This document shows, piece by piece, positions 1 through 5,312 of a stretch of DNA of 5,312 nt (its first letter is position 1; every line of letters starts with the position of its first letter). Location of the stretch: the NCBI GenBank assembly GCA_947628385.1, contig CANQZS010000134.1, positions 1 to 5,312 on the forward strand, given 5' to 3'. The position numbers and the translations under genes are program-made. Origin of the DNA: an uncultured Clostridia bacterium. Lineage in GTDB: Bacteria; Bacillota; Clostridia; Oscillospirales; Ruminococcaceae. The notes under the pieces were generated by a model. That model was not told the DNA's origin and searched no databases. It saw only the letters and a list, made by a program, of their open reading frames with translations.

Positions 1-425
1 CTGTCAGACTTGCCCTTGGGATCAAAGTCGGAGCCGCCCTTACCGCCGCCCATAGGCAGACCTGTAAGGCTGTTCTTGAATATCTGCTCAAATCCGAGGA
101 ACTTGATGACCGATGCGCATACAGAGGGGTGAAGTCTCAGACCGCCCTTGTAGGGACCGATAGCGGAATTGAACTGGCAGCGATAGCCGCGGTTTACCTG
201 AACGTTTCCGTTGTCGTCGATCCATGAAACTCTGAACTGAATGAATCTTTCGGGTTCAACGATCCTGTCTATGATACCGTTTGTTTCATAGGACTTATCC
301 TTTTCAACTACAGGTTCAAATGATTCCAGAACCTCTCTTACCGCTTGGAGAAATTCCTTTTCGCCGGGATTTCTCTTCTCGACCTTTTCGTAAACGCCCT
401 TGAGGTATTCGTTTTTAAACGCCAT
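1..425 (-). CDS. gdhA: NADP-type glutamate dehydrogenase, N-terminal part (cut by window edge)
   Basis: Hexameric glutamate dehydrogenase, which interconverts 2-oxoglutarate plus ammonium and glutamate in the cytoplasm; a central ammonium-assimilation enzyme in gut anaerobes. The first 141 residues are visible, about a third of the usual ~445-450. Seen directly: the substrate-binding and catalytic block with PYKGG (Lys93), FEQIFKNSL (Lys117) and PMGGGKGGSDFDPKGKSD (Lys129). These three lysines match in order and spacing the two substrate-binding lysines and the catalytic lysine of clostridial GDH. The NAD(P)-binding Rossmann domain is outside the window, so NADP preference is inferred from overall similarity to the bacterial NADP-type family. 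The ATG start has a strong GGGAGGA ribosome binding site 8 nt upstream. It has its own promoter at 498-526, so it is probably a separate transcription unit from the upstream operon. The frame is intact throughout. Confidence 0.96.
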   Translation of the reverse strand, partial: MAFKNEYLKGVYEKVEKRNPGEKEFLQAVREVLESFEPVVEKDKSYETNGIIDRIVEPERFIQFRVSWIDDNGNVQVNRGYRCQFNSAIGPYKGGLRLHPSVCASVIKFLGFEQIFKNSLTGLPMGGGKGGSDFDPKGKSD

Positions 426-433
426 TGTTTAAA

Positions 434-440
434 TCCTCCC
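434..440 (-). promoter_or_regulatory. Ribosome binding site of gdhA
   Basis: On the minus strand this reads GGGAGGA, close to the full anti-Shine-Dalgarno complement, with 8 nt to the ATG at 423-425. It fixes the gdhA start and suggests efficient translation, as expected for an abundant enzyme. Confidence 0.85.
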
Positions 441-462
441 TATTAAATTTTTTGATTTGGAA

Positions 463-486
463 CGGCGCGCTTTCGTTCATACGCCG
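463..486 (-). promoter_or_regulatory. Possible small hairpin in gdhA leader
   Basis: In the predicted gdhA leader (about 66 nt) the arms CGGCG (482-486) and CGCCG (463-467) are perfect complements around a 14-nt loop. The stem starts about 6 nt from the predicted transcript 5' end. It is the only GC-rich patch in an otherwise AT-rich region. A short 5' hairpin like this could stabilise the mRNA, but five pairs with a 14-nt loop is weak and may be chance. It does not resemble any riboswitch I know. Confidence 0.25.
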
Positions 487-497
487 CATACAATACA

Positions 498-526
498 ATT
501 ATACACTATACAAATAAATTTTGCAA
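498..526 (-). promoter_or_regulatory. Sigma-A-type promoter for gdhA
   Basis: On the minus strand there is a -35 element TTGCAA (521-526), a 17-nt spacer, and a perfect -10 element TATAAT (498-503). The predicted transcription start is near position 491, giving a leader of about 66 nt before the gdhA ATG. Immediately upstream (527-600) are A/T runs that could act as an UP element. The perfect -10 and optimal spacing make this the best promoter in the window. No clear operator palindrome overlaps it. Confidence 0.8.
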
Positions 527-570
527 GAGATTTTTGAAAAAAATCCAAAAACATCATAAATTTGCTAAAA

Positions 571-596
571 TTCAAATTTTTTTATAAAAATTTGAA
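571..596 (-). terminator. AT-rich inverted repeat, possible weak terminator after the dehydrogenase gene
   Basis: A perfect 11-bp inverted repeat: TTCAAATTTTT (571-581) and AAAAATTTGAA (586-596) around a 4-nt loop. It lies 34 nt past the stop codon of the dehydrogenase gene and about 45 nt before the gdhA -35 element, where a terminator would be expected. Only one of the 11 pairs is G:C, and on the minus strand only a short T run follows, so it is not a classical rho-independent terminator. Each strand has T-rich flanks. I see no better terminator in the gap, so some read-through into gdhA is possible. Confidence 0.3.
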
Positions 597-629
597 ATAT
601 TTTTTGAGAAAAGGTTCAAATATCTGCGG

Positions 630-1385
630 TTATCCACGCCTTTTCGATTGTATGAAGCGTGTTGCCCGTACAAGCAGAGGATCCGGAACAAATCTTGCCG
701 CCGCAAGACCTGTTTTCATTAAAGCTGTGGGAACGATTATCATTTCTCTGTTTATCATTTTTGTAACGGCATAGGCTGCGGCATAGTCGGCGGGTATGCC
801 CTTAACGGCAAAGCTTACTCCTGCCGTTTTGTTGAAATTCGTATCAACGGGACCGGGACAGAACGCTCCGACGTAAACGCGTCTTCCCGTGCTCCTGAGC
901 TCCTCGTGAATGGCTTCCGTCAGACGGACAACATAATTCTTTGTGGCATAATAAGTTGACATGAGCGGTCCGGGCAGGAATCCCGCAGAGGACGCAACGT
1001 TCAGGATATATCCTTTGTCGCGTTTTATCATGTCTTTCAGGAAAAGCTTTGTCAGGATATGCAGAGCTTTTATGTTTACGTCTATCATTTCAAGCTCACG
1101 GTCAAGGTCGGTGTCGGAAAATTTCCCGAAAAGTCCGAAGCCAGCATTGTTTATAAGAATGTCTATATTGTACCTTGACGCTTCCTGATAAAGACGTATA
1201 CACTCGTCCTTTGAGGCAATGTCGGCGGTGATTATCTTCACCTGCTTTTCGCCGATCTCCTGCCTGAGCTTTTCAAGATTTTCCCTGTTCCGTCCGGAGA
1301 TCACAAGACGTATCCCCATACGTCCCAGACAGCGTGCCATTTCCCGTCCGATACCAGAGCTTGCTCCTGTAATAAGTGCGGTCAT
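630..1385 (-). CDS. Short-chain dehydrogenase/reductase (classical SDR)
   Basis: A cytoplasmic NAD(P)-dependent oxidoreductase of the classical SDR family; the substrate cannot be read from the sequence. The length of 251 residues is typical. Seen directly: the cofactor-binding TGASSGIG at residues 6-13, the adenine-contacting Asp55, NNAG at 79-82, the catalytic-tetrad Asn104, serines 132/133 in ASSAG, Tyr145 and Lys149 in YYATK, and the PGPVDT motif at 177-182. All tetrad residues are present, so it should be active. Arg31 and Arg33-type basic residues after the second beta strand (SGRNRENL) suggest NADP preference (inference). The style matches the DltE/YqjQ-like group (COG0300), including the C-terminal tail with MIIVPTALMK. 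The ATG starts only 3 nt after the stop of the transglutaminase-like gene, and its AAAGGA ribosome binding site lies inside that gene, so translation is probably coupled. It is the last gene of the apparent operon. Confidence 0.93.
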   Translation of the reverse strand: MTALITGASSGIGREMARCLGRMGIRLVISGRNRENLEKLRQEIGEKQVKIITADIASKDECIRLYQEASRYNIDILINNAGFGLFGKFSDTDLDRELEMIDVNIKALHILTKLFLKDMIKRDKGYILNVASSAGFLPGPLMSTYYATKNYVVRLTEAIHEELRSTGRRVYVGAFCPGPVDTNFNKTAGVSFAVKGIPADYAAAYAVTKMINREMIIVPTALMKTGLAAARFVPDPLLVRATRFIQSKRRG

Positions 1386-1388
1386 AGA

Positions 1389-3677
1389 TCATCTATCCTT
1401 TCGTTTTTTCTTTTTGCGGTAAATTTCCTTATACTGCTTTTTGTAGCAGTCATATGCTGAGGCTCTTTCCTCGTCGGTGGGTTTTATTCCTCCGTAGCAT
1501 GATCTTACAAAGCTGTCTGCAAGCGGGGAAAGCGGCATTCCGGTCTTTTCCTCCGTAAGCGAGGAGATCTCCTCAGCCGTCATGGCAAGGTGATTCGCGC
1601 CGTATTTTGAGCCTACAGTTCCCGCATGGCGAACATAAAGCTTTCTGACTGCGGAGCCGTTTTCCGAGAATCTCAGCGTCGCTCTGAAAAATGTTTCTAA
1701 GATCTGTCTTTTGAATATTATGAACAGCAGGAATATTCCCAAGCAAATAACGCCGATGACTGCGGTAAAAATTATAGTGAGAATATCCGTTTCGTCAAGC
1801 CCGCCGCCGCCCTCGCCGCCTGCGGCATTGTCTGACTGGGTAGGCTCGTATATGATCCAGCCTGCGCCGGGAATGTAGACCTCAGGATAAGCATGTGCGT
1901 TTTCGGTATAAATATAGTATGTGTTCGGAGTGGGATCCTCTCCGGCGTCGGGAACGAAGCCCTCGGTGTACCGCACCGTAAGACCTGCGGCTCTTGCAAG
2001 GAGAGTATAAGCTGTGGCAAAATCGGAGCAGGTGCCGAGCTTGCTTTCAAAGAGGAAATATTCCGGCGTGTCCGATCCCTCAGGAGGCTGATAGGTAAGG
2101 TTATAAGCAAATCCGTTCGTGTAGAAATACTGTTCTATGGCTCTCGCTTTCTGATTATCGTATTCCAGTCCCTCGGTTATGCTGTCGGCAAGCTCCTGTA
2201 TCCTGTCGGAGACCTCGGTGGGATTATCCTCCTTATATTTCATTGCTGCGGTATTTTCATTCAGGAACGCGTACAGAACTTGGCAGCTTTCATTTTCCGA
2301 GCCCTCGTTATTGTAAATATCCCATATCGCTTCATTGAGCATTTTGTCAAATTCCTCTGCGGAAATGCTGCAAAGTCCGCTGCCGTCGATAATTCCGGAA
2401 TAAAACACCTCCTCGCTGTAATATCTTACGATATAATTGGTGTTTCCCGGAAGCGATGAAAGGCTGGTAAAGATCTCTCCCTTGTCCGACCTTACGCTGT
2501 ACCTTGCGCCGGTGTTGGAAATATTCACATCTATAGTTCTCATCGGAGCTATGACATATATTGTGGGGAATTCACGGGAATATACTATACTGTAGCTTTC
2601 CTTTTCGGAAATATTATCATAAAGCGCCGCAGAGGGGTATTTTTCATAGAACTCCGGATCGTATTCCGCAGCCTTGCGGAATGCCTGACTGAGCTTTTCG
2701 TAATTAAGGAGCTGTGCGTTCTCCTGCCAGCTGCGGCTGCCGGAAATGTTTTCTCCGAGGGATTCCCAACGGTTGCCCGCGGCGTCGTATCTGTCAAATA
2801 CCTGAGTTTTCATATAAGCCGGATCCTGAGTATTTAAAACGTAAAGGAGACGGCTTTCACCCTGAAGCATATTGTCGGCGTTTCCGGAATATCTGTTATA
2901 TTCTCCGCTCATGGCAGTTTCTCCGCTTCCGCCGAACTGGAATATATTCATAAACGACTCGAATTTTTCGTAAAACGGCGTTTCGGTAGGCTTGGGGATA
3001 ATAAGCGAAAGAGCTATCGCCGCTACCGCAAAATCCGTATATACCACCAGAGCAGCGGTCTTGCTGCCTGTAATGCTGCGTTCGGAGATATTTCTCCTGC
3101 TGTAAAAAATAAATATTATCAGATCTATTGAAGCGATCAGGATAGGATAATAGGTCGGTATCGCCGCCGCTGCCTTTACGTACAGCGCCATAGGTATCAG
3201 CGAGATCAGCACTACCGCTGCGGAACGGTATATCACCTGCGAAAAATAGAACACTACCGAGCAGAAAAAGAAGCTGAAAAGCAGAGTGAACGTTATAAGG
3301 AACACCGGTTTCGATTCCACAGCCTGACCTCCGGAAAAGAACCATTGAACGAATTCCATTCTCGTTCTCCAGCCGGTAAGCATCATACCGGGGATAAATG
3401 ATCCGAAAAAGAGGATCGCAAAATAGATAAGTCCGCCGAACCGTATTTTCCTGAGCTTGGAAAGAAGCGCGAACATCAGTATGCAGAATACTGCCGCGAT
3501 AACGGAGTAGACGTTCATGGAGCTTTCCGTATAGATATAAATTCCGGAATCCATAAGCACTATACACAGCAAAAGGGGGAAGAAAATTCCCCCGAATCTG
3601 TTTATAAGCTTCTGAACGCCTGACGGAAGATCCGCCGAGGCAACGTTTTTATATATAGAACCTACAAGATCAGCCAA
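1389..3677 (-). CDS. Membrane-bound transglutaminase-like protein (TgpA/YebA type)
   Basis: A 762-residue polytopic membrane protein carrying an extracytoplasmic transglutaminase-like domain (papain-like fold), which in this superfamily can be a protease, a crosslinker or an amidase; the substrate is unknown. Predicted helices lie near residues 29-49, 55-73, 80-101, 124-148, 152-170, 172-192 and 208-227. A ~400-residue external region follows, then a Gly-rich linker (619-627), one more helix (632-655) and a ~105-residue cytoplasmic tail ending in KKKKRKDR. Positive loops (SKLRKIR, SRRNISER) fall on the cytoplasmic side, so the topology is self-consistent. The catalytic core spans about 505-615: Cys550 in GTCSDFA, His595 in ENAHAYPEV and Glu611 in WIIYEPT, where many relatives have Asp. 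The tail, with a YGG motif at 728-730, resembles DUF4129, which usually ends these proteins. The start is TTG: an in-frame stop lies four codons upstream, no ATG or GTG lies between, and the next ATG (residue 43) would cut the first helix. The gene is 37 nt after the LRR gene and 3 nt before the dehydrogenase gene. The usual MoxR and DUF58 partners are not seen here. Confidence 0.9.
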   Translation of the reverse strand: MADLVGSIYKNVASADLPSGVQKLINRFGGIFFPLLLCIVLMDSGIYIYTESSMNVYSVIAAVFCILMFALLSKLRKIRFGGLIYFAILFFGSFIPGMMLTGWRTRMEFVQWFFSGGQAVESKPVFLITFTLLFSFFFCSVVFYFSQVIYRSAAVVLISLIPMALYVKAAAAIPTYYPILIASIDLIIFIFYSRRNISERSITGSKTAALVVYTDFAVAAIALSLIIPKPTETPFYEKFESFMNIFQFGGSGETAMSGEYNRYSGNADNMLQGESRLLYVLNTQDPAYMKTQVFDRYDAAGNRWESLGENISGSRSWQENAQLLNYEKLSQAFRKAAEYDPEFYEKYPSAALYDNISEKESYSIVYSREFPTIYVIAPMRTIDVNISNTGARYSVRSDKGEIFTSLSSLPGNTNYIVRYYSEEVFYSGIIDGSGLCSISAEEFDKMLNEAIWDIYNNEGSENESCQVLYAFLNENTAAMKYKEDNPTEVSDRIQELADSITEGLEYDNQKARAIEQYFYTNGFAYNLTYQPPEGSDTPEYFLFESKLGTCSDFATAYTLLARAAGLTVRYTEGFVPDAGEDPTPNTYYIYTENAHAYPEVYIPGAGWIIYEPTQSDNAAGGEGGGGLDETDILTIIFTAVIGVICLGIFLLFIIFKRQILETFFRATLRFSENGSAVRKLYVRHAGTVGSKYGANHLAMTAEEISSLTEEKTGMPLSPLADSFVRSCYGGIKPTDEERASAYDCYKKQYKEIYRKKKKRKDR
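1396..1401 (-). promoter_or_regulatory. Ribosome binding site of the dehydrogenase gene, inside the upstream gene
   Basis: The minus strand reads AAAGGA, 10 nt before the ATG at 1383-1385. It lies within the last codons of the upstream transglutaminase-like gene, whose TGA is at 1389-1391. A second ATG 7 nt upstream is out of frame, which confirms the chosen start. Confidence 0.6.
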
Positions 3678-3684
3678 TATTTCA

Positions 3685-3690
3685 CCCTCT
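3685..3690 (-). promoter_or_regulatory. Ribosome binding site supporting a TTG start
   Basis: The minus strand reads AGAGGG, 7 nt before TTG at 3675-3677. The spacing is ideal, and the reading frame is closed by a TAA just upstream, so TTG is the only reasonable start for the transglutaminase-like gene. The site is partly complementary to CCCTTA at 3704-3709 (see findings), which could lower its access. Confidence 0.7.
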
Positions 3691-3714
3691 TAAAAAACCG
3701 TTCTAAGGGTCGGA

Positions 3715-4851
3715 TCATTGTTTGTTTTTCTTTGAATTCATAACAAGTATGGTCGCAAGGACGGCTATTATCATTGCCATGATGACTATTACAACGGTCA
3801 CGCCAACGCTTATGCCTCCGGACTGAGCGGGAGCTGCGGCTTCCGTCTGAGCTGCCGCAGATGTAACGCTCTCGGAGGGTACCGGCGCTGCCTCAGTCGT
3901 CCCGACGGACTCTTCACTTTCTGCGGCGGAGGCAGCTGCTGCGGGAGTCTCCTCCGGAGCTTCCTCGCCGGAAACAACATATTCCCCCGTAAGATCTCCG
4001 GAAACGGTCATATTCTGCATAAGCCAGCTTTGATAGCTTTCCTCGGAATCCGCATAGCAGTGGACGGCTGCGCTTACGTTCCTGAAAACGTCTCCGTCAA
4101 GTGCGGGAGCTTCCTTGGCATAGGCGTAGATATTTTTCAAATTGCTGCAATCCGCAAATACGCCGCTGCCTATACTGGTAATGTCGGGACCTATGGAAAT
4201 GCTTTCAAATCCGCATTTGCTGAATGTATCGGGATATATTTCTGTTATTCCGGAGGGAATGGCGAATTCGGTAATTGATTTACAGTCGCGGAACGCGCCC
4301 TCGCCAATATATTCCACCGACTCAGAAATGGGGAAGCTTTCAAGCGATTCACAGGCGTCGAAAGCAAAGTCTCCTATTTTTTTCACCGAGGACGGCATGG
4401 AGATCTTAACGAGCTTTCTGTTTCCCGAAAAGGCATTGCTGCCTATTTCTGAGGTGTTTTTCGGAAGCGATATGAACGAAAGCTGGTTCCTTGACATAAG
4501 AGCGTTTTCGGGGATAACGCCGTTTTCGACCTCTGTTCCCGCAAGCTCGAGGATCTCAAGGTTAGGTATAGCGGTCAGGGCGGTAAAGTCCTCGGCGGTT
4601 AGAGTTCCGGAAAGTACGGCGACATTTTTAATGAAATTGTAGTCAGTTCCGTTTGCAGCCTCACTGATGGCGTCGGAGAGCTTGCCGGATTCAAAGTTCT
4701 CCACGGTGATATTTTCTCCTGTATCGTCAGCGGCGCTGGATCTTATCGGTATCATTACTATTCCAAGAATAAATATAACGGCAAAAACGGCAATGATTAT
4801 TCTTGAAAAAAGGGATTTCTTTTTATTGTATTTACGGTTATTTATTCCCAT
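3715..4851 (-). CDS. BspA-like leucine-rich-repeat protein, membrane anchored
   Basis: A 378-residue exported protein with LRR_5 (BspA/TpLRR) repeats, which in this family usually serve in surface binding or protein contacts; the partner is unknown. Order: a basic N-terminus (KYNKKK), a hydrophobic segment at 17-35 with a possible signal peptidase site after Ser-Ser-Ala40, a unique region at 41-97 and a diverged first repeat at 98-123. Five clear repeats of 22-23 residues follow at about 124-237, with the pattern L..I.(I/L)P.....IG...F..C..L, then a diverged repeat at 238-259 and a cap with CYADSEESYQSW. A low-complexity Ala/Glu/Ser/Pro/Thr stalk spans about 295-345. The C-terminal helix is at 347-370, with a lysine tail (NSKKNKQ). 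There is no LPXTG motif, so it is probably held in the membrane by the C-terminal helix. The ATG has an AAAGGAG site 9 nt upstream. It overlaps the preceding gene by 14 nt and lies 37 nt before the transglutaminase-like gene, with which it probably shares an mRNA and an outer-surface location. Confidence 0.9.
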   Translation of the reverse strand: MGINNRKYNKKKSLFSRIIIAVFAVIFILGIVMIPIRSSAADDTGENITVENFESGKLSDAISEAANGTDYNFIKNVAVLSGTLTAEDFTALTAIPNLEILELAGTEVENGVIPENALMSRNQLSFISLPKNTSEIGSNAFSGNRKLVKISMPSSVKKIGDFAFDACESLESFPISESVEYIGEGAFRDCKSITEFAIPSGITEIYPDTFSKCGFESISIGPDITSIGSGVFADCSNLKNIYAYAKEAPALDGDVFRNVSAAVHCYADSEESYQSWLMQNMTVSGDLTGEYVVSGEEAPEETPAAAASAAESEESVGTTEAAPVPSESVTSAAAQTEAAAPAQSGGISVGVTVVIVIMAMIIAVLATILVMNSKKNKQ

Positions 4852-5312
4852 TTTGCTTATCTCCTTTTATGTTGCTGTGACCTATTGAAAAGCGTCCCGC
4901 AGTTTGTATCCCCGTAGGAGTAAAGAGGAGCACGTCGGTGGTCAGGGGATTTTTCGCTTTGCGGTATTCGCTGAGGATAACGGTACCAAGTCCCTCAAGA
5001 ATATCATTGGTAATATTTTTCAACACCAGCAGGCTTTCCCTTGACGGGGCGACTACAAGGAATTTCGAGCCGAGCCTGTCATAAACTGCGGAGCGGAAAT
5101 CATTGCACAGGATAAGCGAGCTGCAAAACGACGGAGAGCTGACCTTGAAGTCGAGAGCCTTTATATCTCCGCTGAGTATCTCCTCGCTCACCTCGGCGCG
5201 GGCGAGCATACGGCACATATTTCTGTCCGCCACGGACATCACTACCTCTCTCGGGACTCCCCACCGTCTGAGAGTAGCGTCGTCGAGGAAATGTATTATC
5301 TCATCGTCCGGG
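4838..5312 (-). CDS. DUF1444/DUF5688-like protein, C-terminal part (cut by window edge)
   Basis: The frame is open from the window edge to TAA at 4838-4840, showing 157 residues; the true start is outside. A GTG or ATG near 5240 could be taken as a start. However, the 23 codons before it (PDDEIIHFLDDATLRRWGV...) read as protein and fit the domain, so I treat the gene as partial. Two blocks recall the DUF1444 (YtpQ) and DUF5688 proteins of Firmicutes. One is the HFLDDATLRRWGVPREVVMSVA-like stretch, comparable to their 'hl...G.s.eel...A..N' helix. The other is a DRLGSKFLVVAPSRESLLVL strand-helix block, comparable to 'lG..f.i.PSs.hEv'. The assignment is from memory of these families and is tentative. 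The biochemical role of the family is not known to me. No membrane segment is visible. It overlaps the LRR gene by 14 nt in a different frame, implying co-transcription and coupling. Confidence 0.55.
   Translation of the reverse strand, partial: PDDEIIHFLDDATLRRWGVPREVVMSVADRNMCRMLARAEVSEEILSGDIKALDFKVSSPSFCSSLILCNDFRSAVYDRLGSKFLVVAPSRESLLVLKNITNDILEGLGTVILSEYRKAKNPLTTDVLLFTPTGIQTAGRFSIGHSNIKGDKQNGNK
4861..4867 (-). promoter_or_regulatory. Ribosome binding site of the LRR gene, inside the upstream gene
   Basis: The minus strand reads AAAGGAG, 9 nt before the ATG at 4849-4851. It lies inside the last codons of the DUF1444/DUF5688-like gene. This supports the chosen ATG and co-translation of the overlapping pair. 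Confidence 0.75.

Noticed and set aside
426..629. Possible riboswitch or small RNA in the gap before gdhA
   Set aside because: The leader is only about 66 nt with one short stem, and the rest is AT-rich without conserved-looking structure; nothing matches a known riboswitch class.
562..774. A 70-codon plus-strand reading frame beginning in the intergenic region
   Set aside because: It has no credible ribosome binding site, runs antisense into the end of the dehydrogenase gene, and begins in AT-rich low-complexity DNA with a Phe/Lys-rich start. A loose plus-strand promoter-like pair (TTGCTA at 562-567, TATAAA at 583-588) has a poor 15-nt spacing.
1893..2459. A 188-codon plus-strand reading frame
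   Set aside because: It lies wholly antisense to the transglutaminase-like gene, whose frame, motifs and topology are all intact. The translation shows no domain, and the frame is a by-product of codon bias.
2896..3567. A 223-codon minus-strand reading frame in another phase
   Set aside because: It overlaps the membrane-helix region of the transglutaminase-like gene in a shifted frame. Its product is rich in Arg, Tyr and Ser with no membrane or domain pattern, as expected for a shifted reading of hydrophobic codons.
3715..4100. Possible sortase-anchored surface protein or cellulosome component
   Set aside because: No LPXTG-type motif and no dockerin calcium-binding repeats are present; the C-terminus is a plain transmembrane helix with a lysine tail.
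4142..4642. A 166-codon plus-strand reading frame with repeated-looking Ser/Pro/Ile segments
   Set aside because: It is antisense to the LRR repeats, and the apparent periodicity simply mirrors those repeats.

Overview
The window reads as chromosomal DNA of a low-to-mid G+C anaerobic Firmicute. A Clostridia lineage such as Ruminococcus or another Oscillospiraceae is my best guess. The reasons are a clostridial-type glutamate dehydrogenase, a BspA-like leucine-rich-repeat surface protein, a DUF1444/DUF5688-like protein, strong AGGAGG-type ribosome binding sites and an AT-rich intergenic region. This is inferred from protein style, not from a marker gene.

All five genes lie on the minus strand, so transcription runs from high to low coordinates. 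From the right edge they are: (1) the C-terminal part of a DUF1444/DUF5688-like protein (4838-5312, truncated by the window); (2) a BspA-like LRR protein with an N-terminal signal or anchor and a C-terminal membrane anchor (3715-4851); (3) a large polytopic membrane protein with an extracytoplasmic transglutaminase-like domain, of the TgpA/YebA type (1389-3677, TTG start); (4) a classical short-chain dehydrogenase/reductase (630-1385). Genes 1 and 2 overlap by 14 nt, genes 2 and 3 are 37 nt apart, and genes 3 and 4 are 3 nt apart. They therefore look like one operon whose promoter lies outside the window.

After a 204-nt AT-rich intergenic region comes the N-terminal third of gdhA (1-425, running off the left edge). 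The intergenic region holds a good sigma-A-type promoter for gdhA (TTGCAA, 17 nt, TATAAT), a leader of about 66 nt, and an AT-only-style hairpin that could be a weak terminator for the upstream operon.

The operon suggests a cell-envelope role for genes 2 and 3: a membrane-tethered repeat protein made together with a membrane protein that displays a Cys-His-Glu transglutaminase/protease-like site outside the cell. The DUF1444-like protein and the dehydrogenase have no obvious functional tie to them. I see no mobile element, CRISPR array, RNA gene or phage gene. I do not find convincing evidence of a new multi-gene system; the points worth a second look are the operon's composition, the Asp-to-Glu change in the catalytic triad and the unusual start codon.
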